A stretch of 64,000 bases of DNA, from the NCBI RefSeq assembly GCF_004359985.1, contig NZ_SMRO01000003.1:728206-792205 (forward strand), in the 5' to 3' direction. The stretch comes from Paraburkholderia flava. Its GTDB lineage: Bacteria; Pseudomonadota; Gammaproteobacteria; Burkholderiales; Burkholderiaceae. Below, piece by piece: positions 44,183-56,788 of this stretch. Under the pieces are notes generated by a model, which saw only the letters and a list, made by a program, of their open reading frames with translations, had not been told where the DNA came from and searched no databases. Each line of letters opens with the position of its first letter. Position 1 is the first letter of the stretch. The translations under genes were made by a program, and so were the position numbers.

Positions 44183-44980
44183 ATGAAGATTGCCATTGCC
44201 GGTGCATCGGGCCGTATGGGCCGGATGCTCATCGAAACGGTTCTCGCCGATCCCGCCGCGACGCTGTCCGGCGCGCTCGACCGCGAGGGTTCGCCGCAGC
44301 TCGGTCAGGATGCCGGTGCGTTCCTCGGCAAACAGACCGGCGTCGTACTGACCGACGATCTCGACCGTGTATTCGCCGAATCCGATTACCTGATCGACTT
44401 CACGCGTCCCGAGGGCACGATCGCGCACATCGAGGCCGCGCTGCGCCACGACGTGAAGCTCGTGATCGGCACGACCGGTTTCGACAACGACCAGAAAACG
44501 CAACTGCGCGCGGCGTCGGAGCGTATCGGCATCGTGTTCGCGGCGAACATGAGCGTCGGCGTGAACGTCACGCTGAAACTGCTCGAGTTCGCGGCACGTC
44601 ATTTCGCGACCGGCTACGACATCGAAATCATCGAGGCGCATCATCGTCACAAGGTCGACGCGCCGTCCGGCACCGCGCTGATGATGGGCGAAACGATCGC
44701 CGGCGCACTCGGCCGCGACCTCGACAGCTGCGCGGTGTATGGCCGCGAAGGCGTGACCGGCGAACGTGATCCGTCCACTATTGGTTTCTCCGCGATTCGC
44801 GGCGGCGATATCGTTGGCGATCACACGGTGCTGTTCGCGGGCATCGGCGAGCGCATCGAGATCACGCACAAATCCGCGAGCCGTTTGTCGTATGCACAGG
44901 GCGCGCTGCGCGCGGTGCGCTTTCTCGAAGGCCGGCCAGCCGGCCTCTACGACATGCAGGACGTGCTCGGCCTGCGCTGA
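44183..44980 (+). CDS. dapB: 4-hydroxy-tetrahydrodipicolinate reductase
   Basis: The 265-residue enzyme of the lysine/diaminopimelate pathway begins with the NAD(P) motif [17 protein letters not shown] and contains [30 protein letters not shown], and the catalytic segment [20 protein letters not shown] with the key His and Lys. ATG 44183 matches the normal N-terminus; the frame is open upstream but without family sequence. It follows bamE by 141 bp and precedes exbB. Confidence 0.95.
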   Translation: MKIAIAGASGRMGRMLIETVLADPAATLSGALDREGSPQLGQDAGAFLGKQTGVVLTDDLDRVFAESDYLIDFTRPEGTIAHIEAALRHDVKLVIGTTGFDNDQKTQLRAASERIGIVFAANMSVGVNVTLKLLEFAARHFATGYDIEIIEAHHRHKVDAPSGTALMMGETIAGALGRDLDSCAVYGREGVTGERDPSTIGFSAIRGGDIVGDHTVLFAGIGERIEITHKSASRLSYAQGALRAVRFLEGRPAGLYDMQDVLGLR

Positions 44981-45057
44981 GCGCTTTCACCGGCAGCCGG
45001 CGGCAACGCGCCGCCGCGCTTCAGCTTCAGTCAGCTTCAATCAGACGGCGAGGTCCG

Positions 45058-45726
45058 ATGGCAAGCACCGGCATCATCCATTACCTGCAAACGAGCGACG
45101 CGATCACCCATGCGGTCGCCTACGTGCTGCTGGCCATGTCGGTTGCGAGCTGGTGCTTTCTGATCGTCAAGGCGTGGATGCTCAGCCGCGCGAAGCGTCA
45201 GGGGCCGCGCGCCATTGCGCAGTTCTGGCAGGCGCCGACGCTGTCCGATGGCGTCAATGTGCTGCGCCGTCTTGACCGTGAACGCGTGTTCGCGCCGCTC
45301 GCCGAAGCCGCATTGCACGCCGCCGAAGCCGATATCCCAGGTGCGCTGCTCGCGCGCGTCGAACGCAGCGAGCGTGTGCTGCGTGCGTTGCGGCAGGCGC
45401 TCAACGCGTCGCAGCGTCGGCTCGAATTCGGACAGGTGCTGCTGGCGTCGGTGGGCAGTACTGCGCCGTTCGTCGGGCTGCTCGGCACCGTGTGGGGGAT
45501 TTATCACGCGCTCGGCAGCATCGCGTCGAGCGGCCAGGCGATGATCGAGAACGTCGCGGGCCCGGTCGGCGAAGCGCTCATCATGACCGCGTTCGGTCTC
45601 GTCGTCGCGATTCCGGCGGTCCTCGCGTACAACGTGCTCGGACGGATGGTGCGGCAATTGTCGGAAGAACTCGACGGCTTTGCGCACGATCTGCACGCGT
45701 ACGTGTGCGCGCCGGCCTCGGCCTGA
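45058..45726 (+). CDS. exbB: ExbB/TolQ-family proton channel subunit
   Basis: The 222-residue inner-membrane protein has a first helix at about residues 20-40, a cytoplasmic loop rich in charged residues, and the C-terminal helix pair with VLLASVGSTAPFVGLLGTVWG and VAGPVGEALIMTAFGLVVAIPAVLAYN, the MotA/TolQ/ExbB signature. It works with the ExbD protein encoded 42 bp downstream. No tonB or tol-pal gene is adjacent, so whether it energises TonB or another system cannot be told here. Confidence 0.88.
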   Translation: MASTGIIHYLQTSDAITHAVAYVLLAMSVASWCFLIVKAWMLSRAKRQGPRAIAQFWQAPTLSDGVNVLRRLDRERVFAPLAEAALHAAEADIPGALLARVERSERVLRALRQALNASQRRLEFGQVLLASVGSTAPFVGLLGTVWGIYHALGSIASSGQAMIENVAGPVGEALIMTAFGLVVAIPAVLAYNVLGRMVRQLSEELDGFAHDLHAYVCAPASA

Positions 45727-45768
45727 TTCGCGCCGTCACCTGCACCCGTGTTCGGGCGGAGAAACGAC

Positions 45769-46206
45769 ATGGCATTCGGCGGACTCGAAAAGAAGCAGCA
45801 GGCCGCGCCGATGGCGGACATCAACATGACGCCGCTGATCGACGTGATGCTCGTGCTGCTCGTCATCTTCATCATCACCGCGCCGCTTTTCACGCACGCG
45901 ATCCGGCTCGATCTGCCGCGCGTCGCGTCCGAGTCGGCGCGGCAGACACCGCAGACCATCACGCTGTCGATCGATGCCGCCGGCAAGATCTACTGGGACG
46001 GTAATCCGTTGACGCTTGACCAGTTGCGCGCCCGCCTGACCGACGCGGGGCGAGGCAAGGAACAGCCCGAAATCCATTTGCGCGCCGCGCGCGATACGCG
46101 CTATGAGATCGTCGCGCAGGTGATGGGCGCGGCGCAGCAGGCGGGGCTGGAGCGTCTGGGTTTCGTCACGGATCCGCCGCCGCCCGCGTCGGCCCCTGTG
46201 CACTGA
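45769..46206 (+). CDS. exbD: ExbD/TolR-family protein
   Basis: The 145-residue protein has a short cytoplasmic N-terminus, the single helix ADINMTPLIDVMLVLLVIFI with the proton-carrying Asp, and a periplasmic domain. That is the ExbD/TolR plan. GGAGA is 7 bases before ATG 45769; an ATG at 45748 lies in the same frame but has no site. It pairs with exbB in a proton-driven motor. Confidence 0.9.
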   Translation: MAFGGLEKKQQAAPMADINMTPLIDVMLVLLVIFIITAPLFTHAIRLDLPRVASESARQTPQTITLSIDAAGKIYWDGNPLTLDQLRARLTDAGRGKEQPEIHLRAARDTRYEIVAQVMGAAQQAGLERLGFVTDPPPPASAPVH

Positions 46207-46328
46207 TGCGCATGGATTGCTACGTAAGCCGGCCAATCATCGACGAGCGCTGAGCCCAGCCCATCCACCCCACACCGCAAGCACCGCGAACCCCGTTCGC
46301 AACCCACGGCGCACCGACCGCCGGACGG

Positions 46329-46334
46329 TATAAT
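46329..46334 (+). promoter_or_regulatory. Consensus -10 box upstream of leuS
   Basis: TATAAT, a perfect -10, lies about 110 bases before leuS in the 237 bp gap after exbD. No good -35 is visible at 16-18 bases. It may start the leuS-lptE-holA transcript. Confidence 0.45.
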
Positions 46335-46377
46335 CAGCGCTTTCCCTTCGCCGAAGGGCGCCCGATCGTCGAACTAG

Positions 46378-49038
<2,661 letters not shown>

Positions 49039-49118
49039 TGTCGAGGCGGCGGCAGACGGTGCGCCCGTGAGGAAGCGCCGTTCAGCCGCCGCGGTTTGAC
49101 TGCGAACCAGGAGCCAAT

Positions 49119-49670
49119 GTGACTCGCAGATCGTTTGTGACGCTGGTATGCAGCGTATTGATGCTGTCGGCGTGCGGCTTCCAGCTGCGCGGCCAGCAGG
49201 ACTACGCGTTCAAGCGCCTCGCCCTCACGGGCGCGAATCCGGCTGCGGCCGCGCGTCTCACGCGGATGGTCGAAGGCGGCAGCGATACTGTCGTGGTGAA
49301 TTCGGCGGTGAACGCCGACGCGACGCTGCGCATGTCCGAATCGACGGGCACGAGCACGCTGACGCTGAATTCGCTCGGCGTTGTCGAGGAATATCAGATC
49401 AACTACACGCTGAACTATTCGCTCGTCGGCTCGGACGGCACGCTGCTGATTCCGCCGAGCTCGATCGCGCTGAATCGCGCGATGACCTATAGCGACCAGT
49501 ACTCGCAGGCGAAGTCGTCGGAAATGGATCTGCTGATCGCCGACATGCGCAGCGACGCAGTCGATCAGCTCACGCGCCGGCTGTCCGCCGTGCGGTCGTT
49601 GCATCCGGCACCGGGCCAGGGCGTGCCGGCCGTTTCGCCGCGTGCACCGTTGCCGCCGCCGCCGCTGTGA
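49119..49670 (+). CDS. lptE: LPS-assembly lipoprotein LptE
   Basis: The 183-residue lipoprotein has a lipobox at LSAC (lipidated C19) and GFQLRGQQDYAFKRLAL right after it, as in LptE. It plugs the LptD barrel that inserts lipopolysaccharide in the outer membrane. The C-terminal 20 residues are Pro-rich. Translation starts at GTG 49119 with AGGAG upstream. Its place between leuS and holA is the conserved one and supports the assignment despite the low sequence conservation of the family. Confidence 0.9.
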   Translation: MTRRSFVTLVCSVLMLSACGFQLRGQQDYAFKRLALTGANPAAAARLTRMVEGGSDTVVVNSAVNADATLRMSESTGTSTLTLNSLGVVEEYQINYTLNYSLVGSDGTLLIPPSSIALNRAMTYSDQYSQAKSSEMDLLIADMRSDAVDQLTRRLSAVRSLHPAPGQGVPAVSPRAPLPPPPL

Positions 49671-49707
49671 CCGGTCGCATCGTGTTCAACGGCACGCCTT
49701 CGTCGTC

Positions 49708-50799
49708 ATGCAGCTAAGACTCGACGCGCTCGAACCGCATCTCGCGAAAGGACTCGCGGGACTGTACGTCGTGTACGGCGACGAGCATCTGCTCGCGCAA
49801 GAGGCGTGCGACCGCATTCGCGCGTCGGCGCGCGCGGCCGGTTTCACGGACCGCTCGGTGTTCACGGTGGAACGCGGGTTCGACTGGAGTTCGCTGCTCG
49901 GTGCGAGCCAGTCGATGTCGCTGTTCGGCGACCGGCAACTGGTCGAGTTGCGCATTCCGTCGGGCAAGCCCGGCAAGGAAGGCGCGGATGCGCTGAAGTC
50001 GCTGGCCGCGACGGTCAACCAGGACGTCCTCACACTCGTCACGCTGCCGCGCCTTGACGCCGCGACGCAGAAGTCGGCGTGGTTCACAGCGCTCGCGGAT
50101 GCGGGCGTCGCGTTGAAAGTCGATTCGATCGAACGCGCGCAACTGCCGAACTGGATCGGTCAGCGGCTCGCGTTGCAGAATCAGAGGACCGCGCCAGGCG
50201 AAGACGGACGGCGCGCGTTGCAGTTCATCGCCGAGCGCGTCGAGGGCAATCTGCTCGCCGCGCATCAGGAAATCCAGAAGCTCGGGCTGCTCTATCCGGC
50301 CGGCGTGCTGACGTTCGAGCAGGTGCACGACGCCGTCCTCAATGTCGCACGCTACGACGTGTTCAAGCTGAACGAAGCGATGCTGGCGGGCGACGTCGGC
50401 CGTCTGTCGCGGATGCTTGACGGGCTGCGCGGCGAAGGCGAAGCCGCGGTGCTCGTGCTGTGGGCGGTCGTCGAGGAAGTGCGCACGCTGCTGCGTATCA
50501 AGCGCGGCGTCGAAGCGGGCAAGCCGCTCGCGATGCTGCTGCGCGAGAACCGCGTATGGGGACCGCGCGAGCGGCTCGTCGGACCGGCGCTGTCGCGCGT
50601 CACCGAGGCTGCGCTTGAAAAAGGCTTGGGCCTCGCCGCACGGCTGGATCGTCAGGTGAAGGGACTGTCGGGCAACGTGCCGGGCCGGCCCCGCGACAAT
50701 CCGCCGCCGGACCCGTGGGATGGCCTGTTCGAACTCGCGATGATGGTCGCGGCGCCACGTCCAGGTTCGGCAGCGGCACCAGTGCGCCGCGCACGCTGA
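49708..50799 (+). CDS. holA: DNA polymerase III delta subunit
   Basis: The 363-residue clamp-loader subunit begins MQLRLDALEPHLAKGLAGLY and has YGDEHLLAQEACDRIR, then an AAA+-like fold without an intact Walker A, and the C-terminal helical collar with FKLNEAMLAGDVGRLSRMLDGL. It opens the beta clamp in the tau-delta-delta' complex. ATG 49708 is the start that matches the family; the frame is open upstream. It lies 37 bp after lptE. Confidence 0.93.
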   Translation: MQLRLDALEPHLAKGLAGLYVVYGDEHLLAQEACDRIRASARAAGFTDRSVFTVERGFDWSSLLGASQSMSLFGDRQLVELRIPSGKPGKEGADALKSLAATVNQDVLTLVTLPRLDAATQKSAWFTALADAGVALKVDSIERAQLPNWIGQRLALQNQRTAPGEDGRRALQFIAERVEGNLLAAHQEIQKLGLLYPAGVLTFEQVHDAVLNVARYDVFKLNEAMLAGDVGRLSRMLDGLRGEGEAAVLVLWAVVEEVRTLLRIKRGVEAGKPLAMLLRENRVWGPRERLVGPALSRVTEAALEKGLGLAARLDRQVKGLSGNVPGRPRDNPPPDPWDGLFELAMMVAAPRPGSAAAPVRRAR

Positions 50800-50960
50800 T
50801 CTCACTGCGCCTGCCGCGCGCCACGCCGTCACCGGCTACGCAACGACGGGTGAGCAAACCCGCGTCGCCCGACTTACAATCGACACATCTCCTGCTTAAC
50901 CCTGCAGCACACCGCGCCTGAACCGTTGTCGGTCCGCGCGGACATCCGAGAATCACAACG

Positions 50961-52232
50961 ATGGATATCGACCAGTACATGACCGACCTCGGTCGCCGCG
51001 CCCGTCACGCATCGCGTGCGATGGCGCGTGCGTCGACGGCGGCGAAGAACGCCGCGCTCGAAGCGGTCGCGCGCGCGATCGAACGTGACGCGGCGCAGTT
51101 GAAGGCAGCGAATGCGCGCGACGTCGCGAAGGCGCGCGAACGCGGACTCGACGCGGCGTTCATCGACCGGCTCACGCTGTCCGACAAGGCAGTGAAGACG
51201 ATGGTCGAAGGCTTGCGGCAGGTTGCTGCGCTGCCCGATCCGATCGGCGAAATCAGCAATCTCAAGTACCGGCCGAGCGGCATCCAGGTCGGCCAGATGC
51301 GTGTGCCGCTCGGCGTGATCGGCATCATCTACGAATCGCGGCCGAACGTGACGATCGACGCAGCCGCGCTGTGTCTGAAATCCGGCAACGCGACGATCCT
51401 GCGCGGCGGTTCCGAAGCGCTCGAATGCAATACGGCGCTCGCGAAGCTGATCGGCGAAGGCCTCGAGACGGCCGGGCTGCCGCAGGATGCGGTGCAGGTC
51501 GTCGCGACGTCGGATCGCGCGGCGGTTGGTGTGCTGATCACGATGACCGAATACGTCGACGTGATCGTGCCGCGCGGCGGCAAGAGCCTGATCGCGCGGC
51601 TGATGGAAGAAGCGCGCGTACCGATGATCAAGCATCTCGACGGCATCTGCCATGTGTACGTCGACGATCGCGCGGATCTCACGAAGGCGCTGACCGTCTG
51701 CGACAACGCGAAGACGCATCGCTACGGCACGTGCAACACGATGGAAACATTGCTGGTCGCGCGCGGCATCGCGAACGAAGTCCTGCCGCCGCTCGGCAAG
51801 CTGTATCGCGACAAGGACGTCGAACTGCGCGTCGATCCGGCAGCGCGCGCGGTGCTCGAAGCGGCGAAGGTCGGTCCGCTCGTCGATGCGACCGACGAAG
51901 ACTGGCGCACTGAATACCTCGCGCCGGTGCTCGCGATCAAGATCGTCGACGGCCTCGATGCGGCGATCGATCACATCAACACGTATAGCTCCGCGCACAC
52001 CGACGCGATCGTCACCGAAGACCACGACCGCGCGATGCGTTTCCTGCGCGAAGTCGATTCGGCGAGCGTGATGGTGAACGCATCGACGCGTTTCGCCGAC
52101 GGCTTCGAGTTCGGTCTCGGCGCGGAGATCGGCATTTCGAACGACAAGCTGCACGCGCGCGGGCCGGTCGGACTCGACGGGCTCACGTCGTTGAAGTACA
52201 TCGTGCTGGGGCACGGCGAAGGCCGGCAGTAA
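50961..52232 (+). CDS. proA: Gamma-glutamyl phosphate reductase
   Basis: The 423-residue aldehyde-dehydrogenase-fold enzyme of proline synthesis has [48 protein letters not shown], and the active-site Cys region [16 protein letters not shown]. It reduces gamma-glutamyl phosphate to the semialdehyde with NADPH. proB is not in the window. It follows holA by 161 bp. Confidence 0.95.
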   Translation: MDIDQYMTDLGRRARHASRAMARASTAAKNAALEAVARAIERDAAQLKAANARDVAKARERGLDAAFIDRLTLSDKAVKTMVEGLRQVAALPDPIGEISNLKYRPSGIQVGQMRVPLGVIGIIYESRPNVTIDAAALCLKSGNATILRGGSEALECNTALAKLIGEGLETAGLPQDAVQVVATSDRAAVGVLITMTEYVDVIVPRGGKSLIARLMEEARVPMIKHLDGICHVYVDDRADLTKALTVCDNAKTHRYGTCNTMETLLVARGIANEVLPPLGKLYRDKDVELRVDPAARAVLEAAKVGPLVDATDEDWRTEYLAPVLAIKIVDGLDAAIDHINTYSSAHTDAIVTEDHDRAMRFLREVDSASVMVNASTRFADGFEFGLGAEIGISNDKLHARGPVGLDGLTSLKYIVLGHGEGRQ

Positions 52233-52247
52233 CCGACGTAACCTACG

Positions 52248-52273
52248 CCGGGCAACTCGCAACGGTTGCCCGG
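52248..52273 (+). terminator. Hairpin after proA
   Basis: A 9 bp perfect stem CCGGGCAAC/GTTGCCCGG with an 8-base loop lies 15 bases after the proA stop. No T tract follows, so termination strength is doubtful. Confidence 0.4.
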
Positions 52274-52353
52274 TCCCGCTGATCATCCGTCATTGATCGC
52301 CGCGGACGACGGACGCTTCGTCGCCGGGCCATCACATCTTCCGAGGATCGCCG

Positions 52354-52770
52354 ATGCTCTGGATCAAAACGTTTCACATCGTCCTGGTGGCTGCGTGGTT
52401 TGCTGGCCTCTTCTACCTGCCGCGTATTTTCGTAAATCTCGCGATGGAGACGGAGCCTGCCGCGATCAACCGGCTGCTCATCATGGCGCGCAAGCTGTTC
52501 CGCTTCATGACGTTCATCGCGGTGCCCGCGCTGCTGTGCGGACTGTGGATGTGGCTCGTGATCGGCATCGGACGCGGGCAAGGCTGGATTCACGCGAAGG
52601 TCGGCGTGGTCGTGCTGCTCGTGATCTATCACGCGTACTGCGGCAGATTGCTCGCGACCTTCGAGCGCGGCGAGAATCGCCGCTCGCACAAATGGTATCG
52701 GATGTACAACGAACTGCCCGTGCTCGGGCTGCTGGCCGCGGTTGCGCTGGTGGTGATCAAACCGTTCTAA
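52354..52770 (+). CDS. hemJ: HemJ-like (UPF0093) membrane protein, putative protoporphyrinogen oxidase
   Basis: The 138-residue protein has four hydrophobic helices. Family marks are KTFHIVLVAAWFAGLFYLPR with a heme-ligand-type His, GLWMWLVIGIGRGQGWIHAK with a second His, VIYHAYCGRL, and MYNELPVLGLLAAVALVVIKPF at the C-terminus. HemJ oxidises protoporphyrinogen IX in many proteobacteria that lack HemG and HemY. The sequence fits well, but activity is inferred. The gene is convergent with hexR. Confidence 0.83.
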   Translation: MLWIKTFHIVLVAAWFAGLFYLPRIFVNLAMETEPAAINRLLIMARKLFRFMTFIAVPALLCGLWMWLVIGIGRGQGWIHAKVGVVVLLVIYHAYCGRLLATFERGENRRSHKWYRMYNELPVLGLLAAVALVVIKPF

Positions 52771-52790
52771 GACTCTTCCCGGTCTTTCCC

Positions 52791-52815
52791 GCGCGGCGTG
52801 TGCCGCGCAGTCTCT
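52791..52815. terminator. Hairpin between convergent hemJ and hexR
   Basis: Stem GCGCGGC/GCCGCGC with a GTGT loop (52791-52808) lies in the 48 bp between the two stops and is followed by a T/C-rich stretch (AGTCTCTCCCC). It probably assists termination of hemJ. Confidence 0.45.
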
Positions 52816-52818
52816 CCC

Positions 52819-53664
52819 CTATCCCTGGGGGCCGATCCGCCGACGCGTGATCAGGTCCTTCGCTCCCGCCAGTTTCTCCGTCAACTCCGGCCCACGCTGC
52901 AGCGCAACGCCGACCGCGAGGATGTCGCCGATCGCGAGATGCGATGTGCGCGATGTCATCGGTGAGAACACGTCGGTGTCTTCATCGACGTTCGCGTGCA
53001 GGCCGATCGTCGCGACCCGCGCGAGCGGCGAATTGCCGTGCGTGACCGCAATCACCTTTGCACCGTTGTCGAGTGCCGCCTTCGCGGCATCGACGATATC
53101 GCGCGTGCGCCCCGTGTTCGAGATCGCGACGACGACGTCGCCCGCGCCGAGCAGCGCCGCCGACATCAGAAACGTGTGCGGGTCCGAGTACGCGACGCTC
53201 GGCATGCCGAGCCGGAAGAACTTGTGCTGCATGTCCTGTGCGGCAATGCCCGAACCGCCCGCGCCGTAGAACTCGATGCGCCGCGCGGCGGTGAGCAGCG
53301 TAATCGCGGCGGCGACCGCATCCGACGACAGATTGTTGCGCACCTGGATCAGCGCGCCGATGGTCCGGTCGAGCACCTTCGCCGCGACGCCAGGCACCGG
53401 CTCATCGGGTCGCACGTCGCGATAGACGGCGGGCACGTCGGCGGCGACGCCTTGCGCGAGCCGGATCTTGAATTCGCGGAAACCGGAGAAGCCGAGCGCG
53501 CGGCAAAAACGCGCGATGGTCGGCTGGCTCACGCCAGCACGACGCGCGACTTCGGTCATCGACAGATCGAGCACTTCGCGCGGCGCCTCGATGACGTAGT
53601 CGGCCAGCTTGCGCTCGGACGGCCGCAACTGATCGCGCATCGCTCTCACCTGGGACAGCATCAT
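52819..53664 (-). CDS. hexR: HexR, RpiR-family repressor of glucose metabolism
   Basis: The 281-residue protein has an RpiR helix-turn-helix (LRPSERKLADYVIEAP, then VARRAGVSQPTIARFCRALG) and a C-terminal SIS domain (IEFYGAGGSGIAAQDM, VVAISNTGRTRDIVDAA). HexR proteins repress edd, zwf and related genes and release DNA on binding 2-keto-3-deoxy-6-phosphogluconate. Divergence from edd, and palindromes of HexR type over both promoters, support the name. The start may be 53664, 53661 or 53643; the ribosome site is weak. Confidence 0.9.
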   Translation of the reverse strand: MMLSQVRAMRDQLRPSERKLADYVIEAPREVLDLSMTEVARRAGVSQPTIARFCRALGFSGFREFKIRLAQGVAADVPAVYRDVRPDEPVPGVAAKVLDRTIGALIQVRNNLSSDAVAAAITLLTAARRIEFYGAGGSGIAAQDMQHKFFRLGMPSVAYSDPHTFLMSAALLGAGDVVVAISNTGRTRDIVDAAKAALDNGAKVIAVTHGNSPLARVATIGLHANVDEDTDVFSPMTSRTSHLAIGDILAVGVALQRGPELTEKLAGAKDLITRRRIGPQG

Positions 53665-53700
53665 CAGGAAACTCGCTCTATGCTGAAAAGAGATGGGTGG

Positions 53701-53737
53701 ACTATAGCGGATTCACGGAAATGTACAAAAACTACAT
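53701..53737 (-). promoter_or_regulatory. hexR promoter with HexR-type operator
   Basis: On the minus strand, -35 TTGTAC (53728-53723) and -10 TATAGT (53706-53701) are spaced by 16 bases. The operator ATGTAC-N5-CTACAT (53721-53737) overlaps the -35. It shares the TGTAG-TTTTT core with the edd operator, read in opposite orientation, and fits autorepression. Confidence 0.6.
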
Positions 53738-53843
53738 ATCGGCGGTAGGTGTATTCCCTAGGTTCTGATCGCAATCGGCGAAGACGCTGTGAATTAAGGG
53801 TTTGGCGGGTAAATTGAATATCGCGCAAGCGTGGCCATTCGCA

Positions 53844-53872
53844 TTGCTTGCTTGTAGTTTTTCTACTAAGAT
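53844..53872 (+). promoter_or_regulatory. edd promoter with HexR-type operator in the spacer
   Basis: A -35 TTGCTT (53844-53849) and -10 TAAGAT (53867-53872) are 17 bases apart. The operator TTGTAG-TTTTTC-TACTAA (53852-53869) fills the spacer, where a bound repressor would exclude RNA polymerase. It resembles the published HexR palindrome of the TTGTA...TACAA shape, with the second arm imperfect. Confidence 0.65.
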
Positions 53873-53950
53873 GCCGAATCAGAGATGCCGGGACCACCCG
53901 GCCGCGCCACACCGTGCAACACGTCCCCGCCAGAAGACGAAGGAGATTCG

Positions 53951-55837
53951 ATGGTTTCCCCGCACTCGCATTTGATGAAGGTCACGCGACGCGTGATCGA
54001 GCGCAGCAAGGCTACCCGCGAGGCCTACCTGGCCCGCATCGATGCAGCACAGGGCAAGTTCCCCGCCCGCGGCGCGCTGTCGTGCGCGAACCTGGCTCAC
54101 GGGTTCGCGGGCCTCGAAGGCAACGACAAACTCACGATCAAGGCGATCAAGGCGCCGAACATCGGCATCGTCTCCTCGTACAACGAAATGCTGTCGGCGC
54201 ACGCGCCGTACAAGGACTACCCGGACGTCATCAAGCGCGCCGCGCGTGAAAACGGCGGCGTCGCGCAATTCGCCGGCGGCGTGCCCGCGATGTGCGACGG
54301 CGTCACGCAGGGCAACGCGGGGATGGAACTGTCGCTGTTCTCGCGCGAAGTGATCGCGATGAGCACGGCGGTCGCGCTGACCCACAACATGTTCGACGCT
54401 GCGCTGTGTCTCGGCATCTGCGACAAGATCGTGCCGGGCCTGTTAATCGGCGCGCTGCAGTTCGGCCATCTGCCGACCATCTTCGTGCCCGCCGGCCCGA
54501 TGGCAAGCGGCCTTTCCAACGACGACAAGGCGAAGATCCGCCAGCAGTTCGCGACCGGCAAGGTCGGCCGCGACGCATTGCTCGAAGCGGAAGCGGCCGC
54601 GTATCACGGTCATGGCACCTGCACGTTCTACGGCACCGCGAACAGCAACCAGATGCTGATGGAGGTGATGGGTCTGCATCTGCCGGGCTCCGCGTTCGTG
54701 CATCCGTACACGCCGCTGCGCGAAGCGCTGACGGCCGCTGCCGCGCACCGTGTGCTGGATATCACCGTCGATCGCGGTCACTACACACCGATCGGTCACG
54801 TCGTCGACGAGAAGGCCGTTATCAACGGCATCGTCGCGCTGCTCGCGACCGGCGGCTCGACCAATCACACGATGCACCTCGTCGCGATTGCGCGCGCAGC
54901 CGGCATCCTGATCGACTGGGACGATTTCGACGAACTGTCGCAGGCCGTGCCGCTGCTCGCAAAGGTCTATCCGAACGGCAAGGCCGACGTGAACCATTTC
55001 CACGCCGCAGGTGGCGTCGCGTTCCTCGTGCGCAACCTGCTCGAAGGCGGTCTGCTGCATGAAGACGTGAAGACGGTGGCGGGTCCCGGCCTGTCGCACT
55101 ACACGCAGGAACCGAAGTTGCTGGACGGTACGCTGACGTGGGTCGACGGTGTGCCCGAAAGCCAGGACACGAGCGTGCTGCGCAGCATCGCCGAGCCGTT
55201 CCAGGCGGACGGCGGTCTGCGTCTGATGCAGGGCAAGCTCGGTCGCGGTGTGATCAAGATTTCGGCGGTCGCGGCGCAGCATCGCAAGGTGACCGCGCCC
55301 GCGATCGTGTTCGATTCGCAGGAAGCGGTGCAGGCTGCGTTCGACAACGGCGAACTGAAGCGCGACTTCGTCGCGATCGTGCGCTTCCAGGGCGCGCGCG
55401 CGAACGGCATGCCGGAGCTGCATCGTTTGACGCCGCTGCTCGGCGTGTTGCAGGATCAGGGCTTCCACGTCGCGCTCGTCACCGACGGCCGCATGTCCGG
55501 TGCGTCGGGCAAGGTGCCTGCGGTGATTCATCTGTCGCCGGAAGCGTTGCTGCAAGGACCGCTCGGCAAGGTGCGCAGCGGCGACACGATCGTGATCGAC
55601 GCGGAAGCGGGCGTGCTGGACATCGACATCGACGCGGCCGAATGGGCGGCACGTCCGCTCGCCGAGCCCGTGCATCAGGCATCGAACGAAGTTGGTTTCG
55701 GCCGCGAACTGTTCGGCGTATTCCGCGCGGCAGCAGCGCCGGCGGAACTGGGCGCATCGGTATTCGGACCGCTGGTCGGCGAGTCGGCGGCGCATGCCGT
55801 CAATGCCGGCCACGAATTGCAGAAACAAGGAGCGTAA
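53951..55837 (+). CDS. edd: 6-phosphogluconate dehydratase
   Basis: The 628-residue iron-sulfur dehydratase of the IlvD/Edd family has [37 protein letters not shown] with a cluster Cys, [14 protein letters not shown] with a second Cys, [16 protein letters not shown] with a third, and [14 protein letters not shown] near the C-terminus. It converts 6-phosphogluconate to KDPG. ATG 53951 follows AAGGAG closely; the frame is open upstream to 53885 without family sequence. eda follows 3 bp later, so the two enzymes are made together. Confidence 0.95.
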   Translation: MVSPHSHLMKVTRRVIERSKATREAYLARIDAAQGKFPARGALSCANLAHGFAGLEGNDKLTIKAIKAPNIGIVSSYNEMLSAHAPYKDYPDVIKRAARENGGVAQFAGGVPAMCDGVTQGNAGMELSLFSREVIAMSTAVALTHNMFDAALCLGICDKIVPGLLIGALQFGHLPTIFVPAGPMASGLSNDDKAKIRQQFATGKVGRDALLEAEAAAYHGHGTCTFYGTANSNQMLMEVMGLHLPGSAFVHPYTPLREALTAAAAHRVLDITVDRGHYTPIGHVVDEKAVINGIVALLATGGSTNHTMHLVAIARAAGILIDWDDFDELSQAVPLLAKVYPNGKADVNHFHAAGGVAFLVRNLLEGGLLHEDVKTVAGPGLSHYTQEPKLLDGTLTWVDGVPESQDTSVLRSIAEPFQADGGLRLMQGKLGRGVIKISAVAAQHRKVTAPAIVFDSQEAVQAAFDNGELKRDFVAIVRFQGARANGMPELHRLTPLLGVLQDQGFHVALVTDGRMSGASGKVPAVIHLSPEALLQGPLGKVRSGDTIVIDAEAGVLDIDIDAAEWAARPLAEPVHQASNEVGFGRELFGVFRAAAAPAELGASVFGPLVGESAAHAVNAGHELQKQGA

Positions 55838-55840
55838 AAC

Positions 55841-56482
55841 ATGACGACGACAACAGTAGGCGACATCGTGCGCCTCGGCCCGGTCATTCCGGTCCTCGCA
55901 TTCGAATCGGCCGAGCAGGGCGAAAACGTATCGCGCGCGCTGCACGCGGGCGGCGTGAAGGTACTCGAAATCACGCTGCGCACCGAAGCCGGCCTGAAAG
56001 CGATCGAGCGGGCGAGCGGTCTTGCCGACGACATCGTCGTCGGTGTCGGCACGATCACGCGCCCTGAGCAATGCGCGCTAGCGAAGAAGGCCGGCGCGCA
56101 GTTCGGCGTATCGCCGGGCCTCACGAAGGAAATGCATCAGGCCGCGCAGGATGCCGGCTTGCCGCTACTGCCCGGCGTGATGACGCCGACCGACATCATC
56201 GCGGCACTCGAACTCGGCTACGAGATCGTCAAGTTCTTCCCCGCGCAGCCGGCCGGCGGCGTGCCGATGCTGCAGGCATTTCACGGTCCGTTCCCGACGC
56301 TGAAGTTCTGCCCGACGGGCGGCATCAGCGCTGAGACCGCGCCGCATTTCCTCGCGCTGCCGAATGTCGTGTGCGTCGGCGGATCGTGGTTGACGCCGAA
56401 GGCCGCGGTGGCCGCGCAGAACTGGGCCGAGGTTACGCGGCTTGCACGCGCCGCGAGCGAACTCGCGCCGCCCGCGCACTGA
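55841..56482 (+). CDS. eda: KDPG/KHG aldolase
   Basis: The 213-residue class I aldolase has VIPVLAFESAEQGENVSRAL, LEITLRTEAGLKAIE, GVGTITRPEQCALAKKAGAQ, the Schiff-base lysine segment EIVKFFPAQPAGGVPML, and FCPTGGISAETAPHFL. It splits KDPG into pyruvate and glyceraldehyde 3-phosphate. Its start lies 3 bp after the edd stop. It is a paralogue of the dgoA product at 17012, which acts on the galactonate-derived isomer. Confidence 0.95.
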   Translation: MTTTTVGDIVRLGPVIPVLAFESAEQGENVSRALHAGGVKVLEITLRTEAGLKAIERASGLADDIVVGVGTITRPEQCALAKKAGAQFGVSPGLTKEMHQAAQDAGLPLLPGVMTPTDIIAALELGYEIVKFFPAQPAGGVPMLQAFHGPFPTLKFCPTGGISAETAPHFLALPNVVCVGGSWLTPKAAVAAQNWAEVTRLARAASELAPPAH

Positions 56483-56788
56483 TCCTTTACGGTTTTTCGA
56501 TCGACGCCAGCTGCGCAGGATGCGAAGCGCACAGGGAATGGAACTTGCCACTTGGAGCCTCGCGTAGCAACCTTCATGGTTGTTGCGCGAGGCTTCTCGT
56601 TGTACGGTGCAAGGCGAGGTGAATGAGCATTGCACATTCACACGCCGGGGCGCTAAACAGACAGTAAAATTCAGCGACTGTGCGACGGCCATGCTGGCGT
56701 CGTTCAAGGTTGCCATAGGACGTGGACGCATCGCGCATGGGTAAGCGCTAAAGCGACCAGCCGCTCTCTCTACAGAGGAGACAAATTC
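56483..56788. other. Interval between eda and gntP
   Basis: No coding sequence is visible. A long hairpin (AGCCTCGCG/CGCGAGGCT, 56556-56594, with an inner CAACC/GGTTG stem) is followed by TCTCGTTG and may end the edd-eda transcript. A -10-like TAAAAT at 56665-56670 could start gntP, without a clear -35. No HexR-type palindrome is seen here. Confidence 0.5.
56556..56603 (+). terminator. Probable terminator after eda
   Basis: A 9 bp outer stem AGCCTCGCG/CGCGAGGCT encloses a 5 bp inner stem CAACC/GGTTG with a TTCAT loop. The downstream TCTCGTTGT is only moderately T-rich. Confidence 0.5.
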
